64,000 bases of DNA from Rhizobiales bacterium 62-17. Lineage in GTDB: Bacteria; Pseudomonadota; Alphaproteobacteria; Rhizobiales; Beijerinckiaceae. A model generated the notes under the pieces. That model was not told the DNA's origin, made no database searches, and saw nothing but the letters and a program-made list of their open reading frames with translations. The DNA lies in NCBI GenBank assembly GCA_001898965.1, contig MKVW01000009.1, positions 1 to 64,000 on the forward strand. The letters are read 5' to 3'. A program made the position numbers and the translations under genes. How positions within the stretch are numbered: position 1 is the stretch's first letter; each line of letters starts with the position of its first letter. Below, in pieces: positions 1-6,961 of this stretch.

Positions 1-1275
1 TGGGCCAGAGGCTACGACATTGATCGCGCCGGTGCGGCTCGCGCTGACAAGACTGACGCCGGTGCCACCGGTCACATTGGCGACATTGACCTTCAGGTCG
101 CCGGCATCTTCCCCGTTCTCCGCCCGGATGCCATAGGTTCCGCCCTGCACCAGAGCGGCGGCTGTCAACTGTGTGGCGCCGGTGCCCTGATTATTAGCGT
201 AAATCCCGGCCAAACCGCCGCTCACCGGACCATGGGCCGTCACAGTCAGATCGGTGCCGGCGGCACCGGTAATGGTGATCACGCCATCATTGATGAGGTC
301 ACGTGCATTGTAGGCACCGTTCACGGCGGCGATGCCATAGCCGGAAGCGCCGCTCACCGCGCCGTAAGCGGTCACTGTGTTCTCGCCAGAGCCTGCGTTT
401 ATGGCGACGATGCCATGACGCGCGCCGCTTACCGCATCGCTCGTCACCGACAGATTGGTGGGCGTGTTACCAATTCCAAATGGATAACTCAGAGCGACGA
501 TCCCATCGCGCGTGCCGCCGCTAACGGCACCACCGCGCGTGTCCACCTGCAATTCGCCCGCACCGCCGTTCCAAGCCAGCACGCCAGTGAGGCCGCCCGT
601 GACGCCGCCGGAGGCGCGCACGATCACATCGGTTGGAGTGGTGCCACCATAGGCGACAGCGGCGTTAAAATCACCGCTAGGGTCAAGGAGGATTTGATTG
701 TTGGCGGCGACGATGCCGTACCAATTGCTGCCCGTCACCGGCCCGGAAGCGATAACCTGGGTGAGGCCGCTGCCAATGTTCTGCACGTTGATGCCGATCC
801 GTCCCCCCGAAACAGCCGCCGCATTCACGCTAGCGCCCGTACCCGACTGGGAGCCGAATGCATGAATACCCGTGCCCGCCGCCTCGGTCGCGGTGACGGT
901 GCCACCAGTCAACACGGTCACCGTGCCAGGACCGTTCGTCTGCACGATCGAGATACCCCCGCTCGTGCCCGTCAAATTGGATGTATTGGTGTCTGTATAG
1001 CTCAACGGCCCGGTGCCATTGATGTCGATGGCCACGCCGCCCGTGGTGTTGACGCTAAAACCAGGTGTCGTCGTGACGGCAACGCCGGCGCCAGAGAACG
1101 GCTGCGGTGTCGTCAGTGCGCCGGAACATTCATAGTTCGAGCCGCCGGTGTTGATGCAGGCCGCCTCGGCCAGGCCGGGGACGGACACCACGGCCGTCGC
1201 CATGACAACGGACAAAGCGAGACGCGACACCGACGATTGCAACGTCAGTGTATATGCTTCAACAGCCCAGACCAT
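1..1275 (-). CDS. Autotransporter-like surface protein, N-terminal part (runs off the window)
   Basis: The frame stays open from an ATG at 1275 to the window edge, giving 425 residues without a stop. An in-frame TGA lies about 40 bases upstream of this ATG. The start MVWAVEAYTLTLQSS is followed by a hydrophobic stretch ending in LAEA, a signal peptide cleaved near residue 38. The rest is Gly/Ser/Thr/Val-rich and built of degenerate repeats such as GIVAANNQ and GIVAINAGSGENTVTAYG, alternating with VSGG turns. This is typical of the right-handed beta-helix passenger of type V autotransporters or of large adhesins. The C-terminal beta-barrel would lie outside the window, so secretion type is inferred. 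A palindrome at 1416-1435 lies 140 bases upstream and is shared with an outer membrane protein gene near 59 kb. Confidence 0.75.
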   Translation of the reverse strand, partial: MVWAVEAYTLTLQSSVSRLALSVVMATAVVSVPGLAEAACINTGGSNYECSGALTTPQPFSGAGVAVTTTPGFSVNTTGGVAIDINGTGPLSYTDTNTSNLTGTSGGISIVQTNGPGTVTVLTGGTVTATEAAGTGIHAFGSQSGTGASVNAAAVSGGRIGINVQNIGSGLTQVIASGPVTGSNWYGIVAANNQILLDPSGDFNAAVAYGGTTPTDVIVRASGGVTGGLTGVLAWNGGAGELQVDTRGGAVSGGTRDGIVALSYPFGIGNTPTNLSVTSDAVSGARHGIVAINAGSGENTVTAYGAVSGASGYGIAAVNGAYNARDLINDGVITITGAAGTDLTVTAHGPVSGGLAGIYANNQGTGATQLTAAALVQGGTYGIRAENGEDAGDLKVNVANVTGGTGVSLVSASRTGAINVVASGP

Positions 1276-1638
1276 CAGCACACCCCAGCCCTGGCCGATG
1301 CCCGTCAGCCATCCTCACCGCATGAGCAACGCCGGCGGCCGGATGCGGATTATTTTTGCAGCCACCGTCGTTCCCCTGATCGCCCTCATCACCTACCAGC
1401 GACGCCGATTCCGCCCTACCGGCATATGCCAGTAGCGGCGCCCATTTTTCTCCCGCGGCACAGAACTGCGGCAGCTGAGATCAACCAGGCCCGCAACAAG
1501 AAAATAAAGCAAAATCAGAATATTGAAGGAATGTTATCCAAACCCGACCCAGGGCGTGAGACAAAGTGGCAGCCCCTCGAGCTTGAGGGTATCATCGCCG
1601 CCGCGACTCGCTGGGGTCGCTCAAGACAGGGGTGCCTG
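1276..1638. other. Intergenic region between divergent surface/secreted protein genes
   Basis: This 363-base gap separates the autotransporter start (minus) from a small secreted protein (plus). It holds the 20-base palindrome at 1416-1435 and an A-rich stretch around 1495-1530, which may contain promoters. I see no convincing coding frame or terminator in it. Confidence 0.6.
1416..1435. promoter_or_regulatory. Palindrome CTACCGGCATATGCCAGTAG, putative regulator binding site
   Basis: The 20 bases are a near-perfect inverted repeat centred on CATATG, with one mismatched pair. Nineteen of them recur exactly at 59071-59089, upstream of an outer membrane protein gene and of two tandem LuxR-type regulator genes. 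Length and symmetry resemble operators bound by LuxR-type dimers. At this locus the site lies about 140 bases upstream of the autotransporter start. The link to those LuxR proteins is inference. Confidence 0.55.
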
Positions 1639-1845
1639 ATGAAGACGATTCTCGCGCTTATCATCGCCACGGTGGCAATGTTTGCCGTTCCCACAGCGTC
1701 CTATGCGCAGGCCGCCGAGCGGTGCCGCGACGACAAGGGCAAATTCATGAAATGCCCGGCGCCGGCGGCCGCCACCTCCAACCGCTGCAAGGACGCCAAG
1801 GGCAAATTCGCCAAGTGCGGCACGCCGGGCGCCAAGCCGATTTAA
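1639..1845 (+). CDS. Small secreted protein with two CxDxKGKFxKC repeats
   Basis: The 68-residue product starts at ATG 1639. MKTILALIIATVAMFAVPTA plus SYAQA is a clear signal peptide, cleaved after about residue 25. The mature part is two tandem copies of one motif, RCRDDKGKFMKCPAP and RCKDAKGKFAKCGTP, linked by an Ala-rich spacer. Each copy brackets basic residues between two cysteines, so one disulfide per repeat is plausible in the periplasm. Small proteins with this pattern occur in Rhizobiales, but I know of no assigned function. A longer frame that reads into this gene from the left is the shadow of the autotransporter and is not used. Confidence 0.75.
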   Translation: MKTILALIIATVAMFAVPTASYAQAAERCRDDKGKFMKCPAPAAATSNRCKDAKGKFAKCGTPGAKPI

Positions 1846-1934
1846 TAAGCCGATCAGCCTCGGCCTTCACATCCACGCTTCACGACGGGCCCCTTTCGAT
1901 GAACGGCGGCCCGTCATGGTTTTGTCTCGACAAC

Positions 1935-1982
1935 GGCTCAAGGGTAGATGGGCTCAAGGGTAGATGGGCTCAAGGGTAGATG
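1935..1982. repeat. Three perfect 16-base tandem repeats
   Basis: GGCTCAAGGGTAGATG occurs three times in a row at 1935-1950, 1951-1966 and 1967-1982, ending 20 bases before the start of the next gene. Such short perfect repeats can vary in copy number by slippage. They sit where a promoter or 5' leader would be expected. Confidence 0.9.
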
Positions 1983-2002
1983 AGCGAGGAGACTGCAAGA
2001 CG

Positions 2003-2272
2003 ATGACCTCTTTGCGCCGCCTCTTCATTGCCACGCTGCTGGCCGCCGCCGCGACGCTTTCGGCTTCGGCCACCGCACCCGCCTCGGCCGAAGTGCGTTT
2101 CGGCAAGAACGTGCGCATTGGTGGCCATGACTTCTCCAACCAGACGTTCAATCGCAAGCGCCGCGCCGTCATCCATCTTTACAACCGCACGCCGCGCAAT
2201 CCCGGCTGCGTGTGGCGGGCCGATGGGCGCGGCGGCAAGGTGAAAATCTGCCACCTGCGCAGCCGGCACTAA
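2003..2272 (+). CDS. Small secreted hypothetical protein
   Basis: The 89-residue product starts at ATG 2003, preceded by GAGGA about 11 bases upstream. The N-terminus MTSLRRLFIATLLAAAATLS followed by an Ala-rich stretch ending PASAEV is a signal peptide of about 29 residues. The mature part is basic (RKRRAVIHLYNRTPRNPGC, then KVKICHLRSRH) with two cysteines that could pair. I do not recognise a family. The 16-base tandem repeats end just upstream, so its expression may depend on repeat number (inference). Confidence 0.65.
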   Translation: MTSLRRLFIATLLAAAATLSASATAPASAEVRFGKNVRIGGHDFSNQTFNRKRRAVIHLYNRTPRNPGCVWRADGRGGKVKICHLRSRH

Positions 2273-2275
2273 ACT

Positions 2276-3310
2276 TTAAGAAACGACTGTGGCGCGCTGA
2301 TCGGCCATGCCCATGGCGGCGATGACCGGGCCCGCTTGCTGCGCCGTCTCGAAATCCGCTTTCGACGCCATGTTTTTCCACCGCGCGCGGATCAGCGATT
2401 GCGCCACGGCGCCGCCCATCGTCGTGCCCGGCCCGGTGATGATGAAAAGATCGGGCGCAAATTCCCGCGCGGCGGCCGTGAGCGCCTGGGTGAAATCGTA
2501 AGTCTGCGTCACCTGATGGCCGAGCGTATAATCATACAGCGCCACCACGTCGCTCGCCCCTGGCCACCAGATCGCACCACGGCCATCGACCAGCGGCAGC
2601 GACGGCTGCATGAACGGCGCACGCGGCAGCTTCTCGCGTCCCGCTGCGGCCACGGGCGCCTGCAGATGCGTGTGAAAGGCCGCATGATTGGCAAGCCGCA
2701 AGGGAAAGCGCTCCTGCACGCGCGGCACCTGGCGCTCGAAAGCTTTGAGCCCTGTATCATTGCCGGCGATCACAAGCATGCCGCCCAGATCGATGGATAG
2801 CGCCAGATCATGCTCCGGCTTGTCCGCGATGGAACGGACGAGCGCCAGCAGGTCAGCCCGGTGCTGCAAATCCATCCGCCAGGTTTCATCAGCAAAGGGA
2901 TAGATCAACTGGCCGCCGATGAGATGCTGCTGCATCAAGCTGCCCATCGTATTGGCGAGAACGAAACCATCCTGCGGCGACAAAGCACCGGCACAGGCCA
3001 GCGCCGAATACCAACCCATGGAATTGCCGGTGACCGCAACGATCTCGATGGCCTTGCGATCGATGGCGAAAAAATCCGCCGTGGTGCAGGCGTAGATCAA
3101 AGCCGAGGCATTGTCGCCGCGCGTATGACGCGAAGCGGAATAGGAGGCCGCGCCATCGAGCTCCTGCAAGGTCTCCTGGCCGCAGGCATGGCGAACCGCA
3201 TCGAACCCGGCAAATAAATCCCGCTTGTCCGCGTGATGTTGAGAGAGATAGCCGAGTTCGGTCTTGTTATAGGTGCCGCGCCCTGGGCAGATGACAACAG
3301 CCGTCTTCAC
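2276..3310 (-). CDS. Malonyl-CoA:ACP transacylase-like acyltransferase
   Basis: The 344-residue protein has the acyltransferase (FabD/AT) fold signatures. The nucleophile elbow is GNSMGW at 95-100 (Ser97) and the catalytic histidine lies in NHAAFHTHL near 208-216 (His213). A GPGTTMGG motif follows near the C-terminus. FabD enzymes move malonyl groups from CoA to acyl carrier protein, but the usual GxCxG start motif is not obvious here and the AT acyl specificity cannot be read. The start overlaps the stop of the upstream E1 gene by four bases (ATGA), so the two are translationally coupled. That suggests it acts on, or next to, the acyl product of the 2-oxoacid dehydrogenase. True fabD normally sits with fabG/acpP, so this is an accessory copy. 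Confidence 0.8.
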   Translation of the reverse strand: MKTAVVICPGRGTYNKTELGYLSQHHADKRDLFAGFDAVRHACGQETLQELDGAASYSASRHTRGDNASALIYACTTADFFAIDRKAIEIVAVTGNSMGWYSALACAGALSPQDGFVLANTMGSLMQQHLIGGQLIYPFADETWRMDLQHRADLLALVRSIADKPEHDLALSIDLGGMLVIAGNDTGLKAFERQVPRVQERFPLRLANHAAFHTHLQAPVAAAGREKLPRAPFMQPSLPLVDGRGAIWWPGASDVVALYDYTLGHQVTQTYDFTQALTAAAREFAPDLFIITGPGTTMGGAVAQSLIRARWKNMASKADFETAQQAGPVIAAMGMADQRATVVS

Positions 3311-5496
3311 GCATGAACCTCCATCATGCGCAACGCCGCCGCGACGATGTCTTCGGCCGACGGCAAGGTCGCCGCATAGGCGGGGCCGGTGGCGATGAAG
3401 GAATCATGCGCCGCGATCCGCGTCACCGGCGCTGTTTTGTGCGCATTGAACAAGGTAATCAACGCTTCCGATTGCCCGCCGGTGCGCCGGCATTCGTCGA
3501 CCACCAGAATGTTGCGGCAGCCCTCGACCGCCGACAGAAGCGAGACTTCCGGCAGAGGCGCTAGCCATCTCAGATCGATGATGCGCAGATTGATGCCACG
3601 CGCACGCAAGGTCTTCTCGGCCTGTCGCGCCAGGTAATAGCCATTGGCAAAGGTGACGATAGCCAAATCCTGGCCGGTGCCATGCACGCCCACCTCGCCC
3701 AAAGCGATACGCTCCTGGCGCGGCGGATAAAGCGACATCCATTCACCATCCTTGTCGGCATGGAGATCGCGCATGGGATAGAGCGCGATCGGCTCGAGAA
3801 ACACGACCACCCGCTGCTCCTCGCGCGCCAGCCGCACGCATTCGCGCAACATGCGCGCCGCGTCCGCACCGTTCGACGGACAGGCGACGACCAGCCCTGG
3901 AATGTCGCGCAGCACGGCAATGGAATTGTCGTTGTGGAAATGACCGCCGAAGCCTTTTTGATAACCGAGCCCGGCGATGCGCACGATCATCGGATTGGTG
4001 TATTGCCGGTCCGAGAAAAACGACAGGGTCGCCGCTTCGCCGCGCAACTGATCTTCCGCATTGTGCAGATAGGCCAGGAACTGAATCTCCGGGATCGGCA
4101 CGAAACCATTATGGCTGGCGCCGATGGCGAGCCCGAGAATGGATTGCTCGTCGAGCAGAGTGTCGATCACCCGGTCGACGCCAAAGCGCGCCTGCAGCTT
4201 CTGCGTCACGCCATAGACGCCGCCCTTGCGGCCGACATCCTCGCCCGCCAGCAGAATTTCCGGATGTTCCAGCATCAGATCGGCCAGTGCCCAATTGATG
4301 ATGCGGCTCATCGGCTGCGGCGTACTCATCGCGTTGAGGTCGGCACCGAAGACGGCGCCGCGCGCTTCCTCGGTCGGGCCATTGCTGGGGCGGCAGGGCC
4401 GGACATCCGGAATGAGGCTCGCCATGACGCCAGCGGCATCCGTGAGCTTCGGCCGCTGGATCGCCTCGGCAGCGATCCGGTCGGTGCGCGCGCAGGTCTC
4501 CCGATAGATAGCCAGGGCTTCCGGCGGCGACAAAGCGCCGGCCTCATGCAGCAGGCGCACCGAATGCAGCAACGGATCGTTCGCCTCTTCCGCCTCCACT
4601 TCGTCCTTGCTCATGTAAGTGGTCGGCATATCGGCGCCGGCATGGCCATAGAGCCGCACGGTGCGCAGATGCAGGAACGCCGGTTTGCGACGCGTGCGCA
4701 CATAATCCGCCGCAGCGCGCGCCACCGCATAGGTCTCATAAAGATCGAGACCGTTGGCGGAGAAGTATTTAAGGCCGGGGCGGTTCTTGAAATTCTCGCC
4801 CACCCAACCGTGCGGTGTCTTCACCGAAATACCGATGCCATTGTCCTCGCAGACGAACAGCAGCGGCAACGGAATGCTCTGATACGACGTCCATGACGCC
4901 GTGTTGAACGCGCCTTGCGCCGTCGAATGATTGGACGAGGCATCGCCGAACGAACACATGATGATGGCATCCTCGGGCAATTGCTGATGCTCCGGCTGAT
5001 GCCGGCGGGCCAGACCGATGGAATAGGCCGCGCCCACCGCTTTCGGCAGATGGCTGGCAATGGTCGAGGTCTGCGGCGGAATATTGAGGGCTTTCGAACC
5101 CAGCACCTTATGCCGGCCGCCCGAAATCGGATCCTCGCTCGACGCGGCGAAGGACAAGAGCATGTCCCAGGCAATGGTCTGGCCGGGGACTTGCGCGGCC
5201 CGCGCGATCTGAAAGGCGGCATCGCGGTAATGCAGGAAAGCCATGTCGGTCGGGCGCAAGGCATGCGCCACGGCGGCCATGCCCTCGTGGCCGGACGACC
5301 CGATGGTGTAAAAGCCTTGCCCCGCTTTCTGCATGGCGCGACTGGTGAGGTCGAGCGCCCGCGACAGACATTGCGCGCGATAGAGCCCGACGGCCTCGGC
5401 CGCCGAAAGACCGGCTGCGGGCGGCGCACCAGGCGGAAAGTCCAGCGCGGCGATGCGCCGGGAGAAATTTTCGTGGACGATGACGGAACGGGGCAC
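3307..5496 (-). CDS. 2-oxoacid dehydrogenase E1, fused alpha and beta subunits (ThDP)
   Basis: The 729-residue protein starts at GTG 5496 with AAGAGG five bases upstream. The first half is an E1-alpha domain with IGSSGHEGMAAVAHAL (65-80) and the ThDP/Mg site GDASSN (184-189) followed by AQGAFNTA. The second half from about residue 385 is E1-beta, starting LLAGEDVGRKGGVYGV and ending with the transketolase C-terminal domain. This fusion is found in branched-chain (2-oxoisovalerate-type) E1 enzymes, which decarboxylate a 2-oxoacid and pass the acyl group to lipoyl-E2. No E2 or E3 gene is in the window. The downstream partner is an ACP-transacylase-like protein, an uncommon pairing. Substrate is not determinable from sequence alone. 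Confidence 0.85.
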   Translation of the reverse strand: MPRSVIVHENFSRRIAALDFPPGAPPAAGLSAAEAVGLYRAQCLSRALDLTSRAMQKAGQGFYTIGSSGHEGMAAVAHALRPTDMAFLHYRDAAFQIARAAQVPGQTIAWDMLLSFAASSEDPISGGRHKVLGSKALNIPPQTSTIASHLPKAVGAAYSIGLARRHQPEHQQLPEDAIIMCSFGDASSNHSTAQGAFNTASWTSYQSIPLPLLFVCEDNGIGISVKTPHGWVGENFKNRPGLKYFSANGLDLYETYAVARAAADYVRTRRKPAFLHLRTVRLYGHAGADMPTTYMSKDEVEAEEANDPLLHSVRLLHEAGALSPPEALAIYRETCARTDRIAAEAIQRPKLTDAAGVMASLIPDVRPCRPSNGPTEEARGAVFGADLNAMSTPQPMSRIINWALADLMLEHPEILLAGEDVGRKGGVYGVTQKLQARFGVDRVIDTLLDEQSILGLAIGASHNGFVPIPEIQFLAYLHNAEDQLRGEAATLSFFSDRQYTNPMIVRIAGLGYQKGFGGHFHNDNSIAVLRDIPGLVVACPSNGADAARMLRECVRLAREEQRVVVFLEPIALYPMRDLHADKDGEWMSLYPPRQERIALGEVGVHGTGQDLAIVTFANGYYLARQAEKTLRARGINLRIIDLRWLAPLPEVSLLSAVEGCRNILVVDECRRTGGQSEALITLFNAHKTAPVTRIAAHDSFIATGPAYAATLPSAEDIVAAALRMMEVHA

Positions 5497-5915
5497 GACG
5501 ACCTCTTAGGAAAGCGCTTGTGAAACTGTCGCGAGACACGCGATGGCGTGCGTGTGGCGTTTGATGAGCGAGATCATCGTCAATGCTTCCTCCCTCGTCG
5601 AAACCGCCCCGGTGCTTGCCCGCTAACCGGATGTGATTGTTTGCATATCGGCAAGCCCTGGCTGAAACAACCGCTTCCAGCGCGCGAAATTTGCCCGCGA
5701 TCAAATACCGCCGCAAAATCAGCCTTGGCGCACGAACGACACTGCGTCGCGATAAACGTCATGGACAGCGCGCGCGGCTGCCATGAGCAAGGCGGTTTGC
5801 TCAATTCGACATCAGGAAGATGCCCCTTTGGACTTGCGGTGCACGACACGATCAGCCACTTTGCGGCGCCGCGTTGGCACGGCGCCCATGCGACAGCAAC
5901 ACAGGGGGAAACAAA
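5497..5915. other. 419-base intergenic region between divergent genes
   Basis: This gap separates the E1 gene (minus) from the first TctC gene (plus) and should contain both promoters. Open frames that cross it lack ribosome sites and recognisable protein sequence. I found no strong palindrome, terminator or RNA element in it. Confidence 0.5.
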
Positions 5916-6887
5916 ATGAATTGGGCTAGGCGAATACTCATCGGAGCGGCTATGAGCCTGCCGCTCGCAGGCACCGCGATGGGGCAAAACTATCCGAACA
6001 ATAACGTTCGCCTGATCGTACCCTTTCCTCCTGCCGGCGCGACCGACATCACCGCGCGCCTGGTCGCCAATCAGCTTTCCAAGCAATGGGGCCAGACCGT
6101 CATTGTCGAAAACCGCACGGGCGCGAGCGGCGTGATCGGCAGCGAGGCCGTCGCCCGCGCGCCGGCCGATGGCTACACGTTGTTGCTCGGCACGCTGGCT
6201 GGCAACGTGATGACCCATCTGCTGCGCGACAAGGTGCCGTATGGGCGCGACGCCTTCATCCCGATCACCGTCCTCGGGCAAACGCCGAATGTTCTGCTTG
6301 CCAGCAGCGCCCTGCCCGTCAAGACGCTCAAGGAACTGATCGACTACGCCAAGGCCCATCCCGGCAAGGTCCGCTACGGCTCAGCCGGCATAGGGCTGTC
6401 CGGCCATCTCGGCGTGGCGCTCTTCGCCGAAGAAGCCAAGATCGATCTGATCCATGTGCCCTATCGCGGCAGCGCGCCGTCGGTCGAAGCTTTCTCGCGC
6501 GGCGAGGTGGAGTTGACACTGGCCCTGGTGCCCGAGGCGGCGAACTCGATGAAGAGCACGCCCGGCGTCACGCCGATTGCGATCGCCGCGGCGAAACGCT
6601 CCGATAAATTTCCCGACACGCCAACTTTCGCCGAACTCGGCTATCCCAATATCCAGGTCTATGCGCTGAGCGGGCTGATGGTGCCGAAAGGCACGCCGCA
6701 GCCAATCGTCGATAAGATCCACAAGGACACGGTCATCGCGCTGAAGGATCCGGCCGTGGTCGAGCGCATGAACAGTCTCGGCATCGATCCGGTCGGCTCG
6801 ACGCCGGCCGAATTCGACAAACTGTTGAATGACGAATTCGCCCGCTGGGAACCGCTGATCCGCAGCAAAGGCATCAAGGCCGAATAG
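5916..6887 (+). CDS. TctC/Bug-family periplasmic carboxylate-binding protein
   Basis: ATG 5916 is preceded by AGGGGGAA, and the product is 323 residues, the usual length of the family. A signal peptide (MNWARRILIGAAMSLPLAGT, cleaved near AMG) is followed by the classic Bug start NYPNNNVRLIVPFPPAGATD and the motifs GQTVIVENRTGASG and GYTLLLGT. Bug proteins bind aromatic or aliphatic carboxylates in the periplasm and may feed a TctAB carrier or act as sensors. No tctA/tctB is nearby, so it is an orphan of the common beta/alphaproteobacterial kind. It lies directly upstream of a ThDP enzyme, which may act on the imported acid (inference). Confidence 0.9.
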   Translation: MNWARRILIGAAMSLPLAGTAMGQNYPNNNVRLIVPFPPAGATDITARLVANQLSKQWGQTVIVENRTGASGVIGSEAVARAPADGYTLLLGTLAGNVMTHLLRDKVPYGRDAFIPITVLGQTPNVLLASSALPVKTLKELIDYAKAHPGKVRYGSAGIGLSGHLGVALFAEEAKIDLIHVPYRGSAPSVEAFSRGEVELTLALVPEAANSMKSTPGVTPIAIAAAKRSDKFPDTPTFAELGYPNIQVYALSGLMVPKGTPQPIVDKIHKDTVIALKDPAVVERMNSLGIDPVGSTPAEFDKLLNDEFARWEPLIRSKGIKAE

Positions 6888-6906
6888 CATTTCAGTCACA
6901 AAACGA

Positions 6907-6931
6907 GGGCGCGCGAACGTTTCGCGCGCCC
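6907..6931 (+). terminator. Strong stem-loop between tctC-like and ThDP enzyme genes
   Basis: GGGCGCGCGAA and TTCGCGCGCCC form a perfect 11-base-pair stem with the loop CGT, twenty bases after the TctC stop codon. There is no U-tract, only an A/T-rich stretch. It could be an intrinsic terminator, or a stabiliser that gives more of the binding protein than of the downstream enzyme from one mRNA. Confidence 0.6.
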
Positions 6932-6961
6932 AAATAAACACAATAATAAGAGTGGGTGGAA

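Noticed and set aside
232..1845. A 537-codon plus-strand frame
   Set aside because: It is the antisense shadow of the autotransporter repeats plus the real small gene at 1639. Only the last part has a signal peptide and a ribosome site.
3682..4896. A 404-codon frame opposite the E1 gene
   Set aside because: It lies entirely over the well-supported E1 dehydrogenase and shows no family motif.
5497..5915. Possible small gene or pseudogene in the largest 5' gap
   Set aside because: No frame has a ribosome site, known motif or coding-like composition, so it was left as intergenic.
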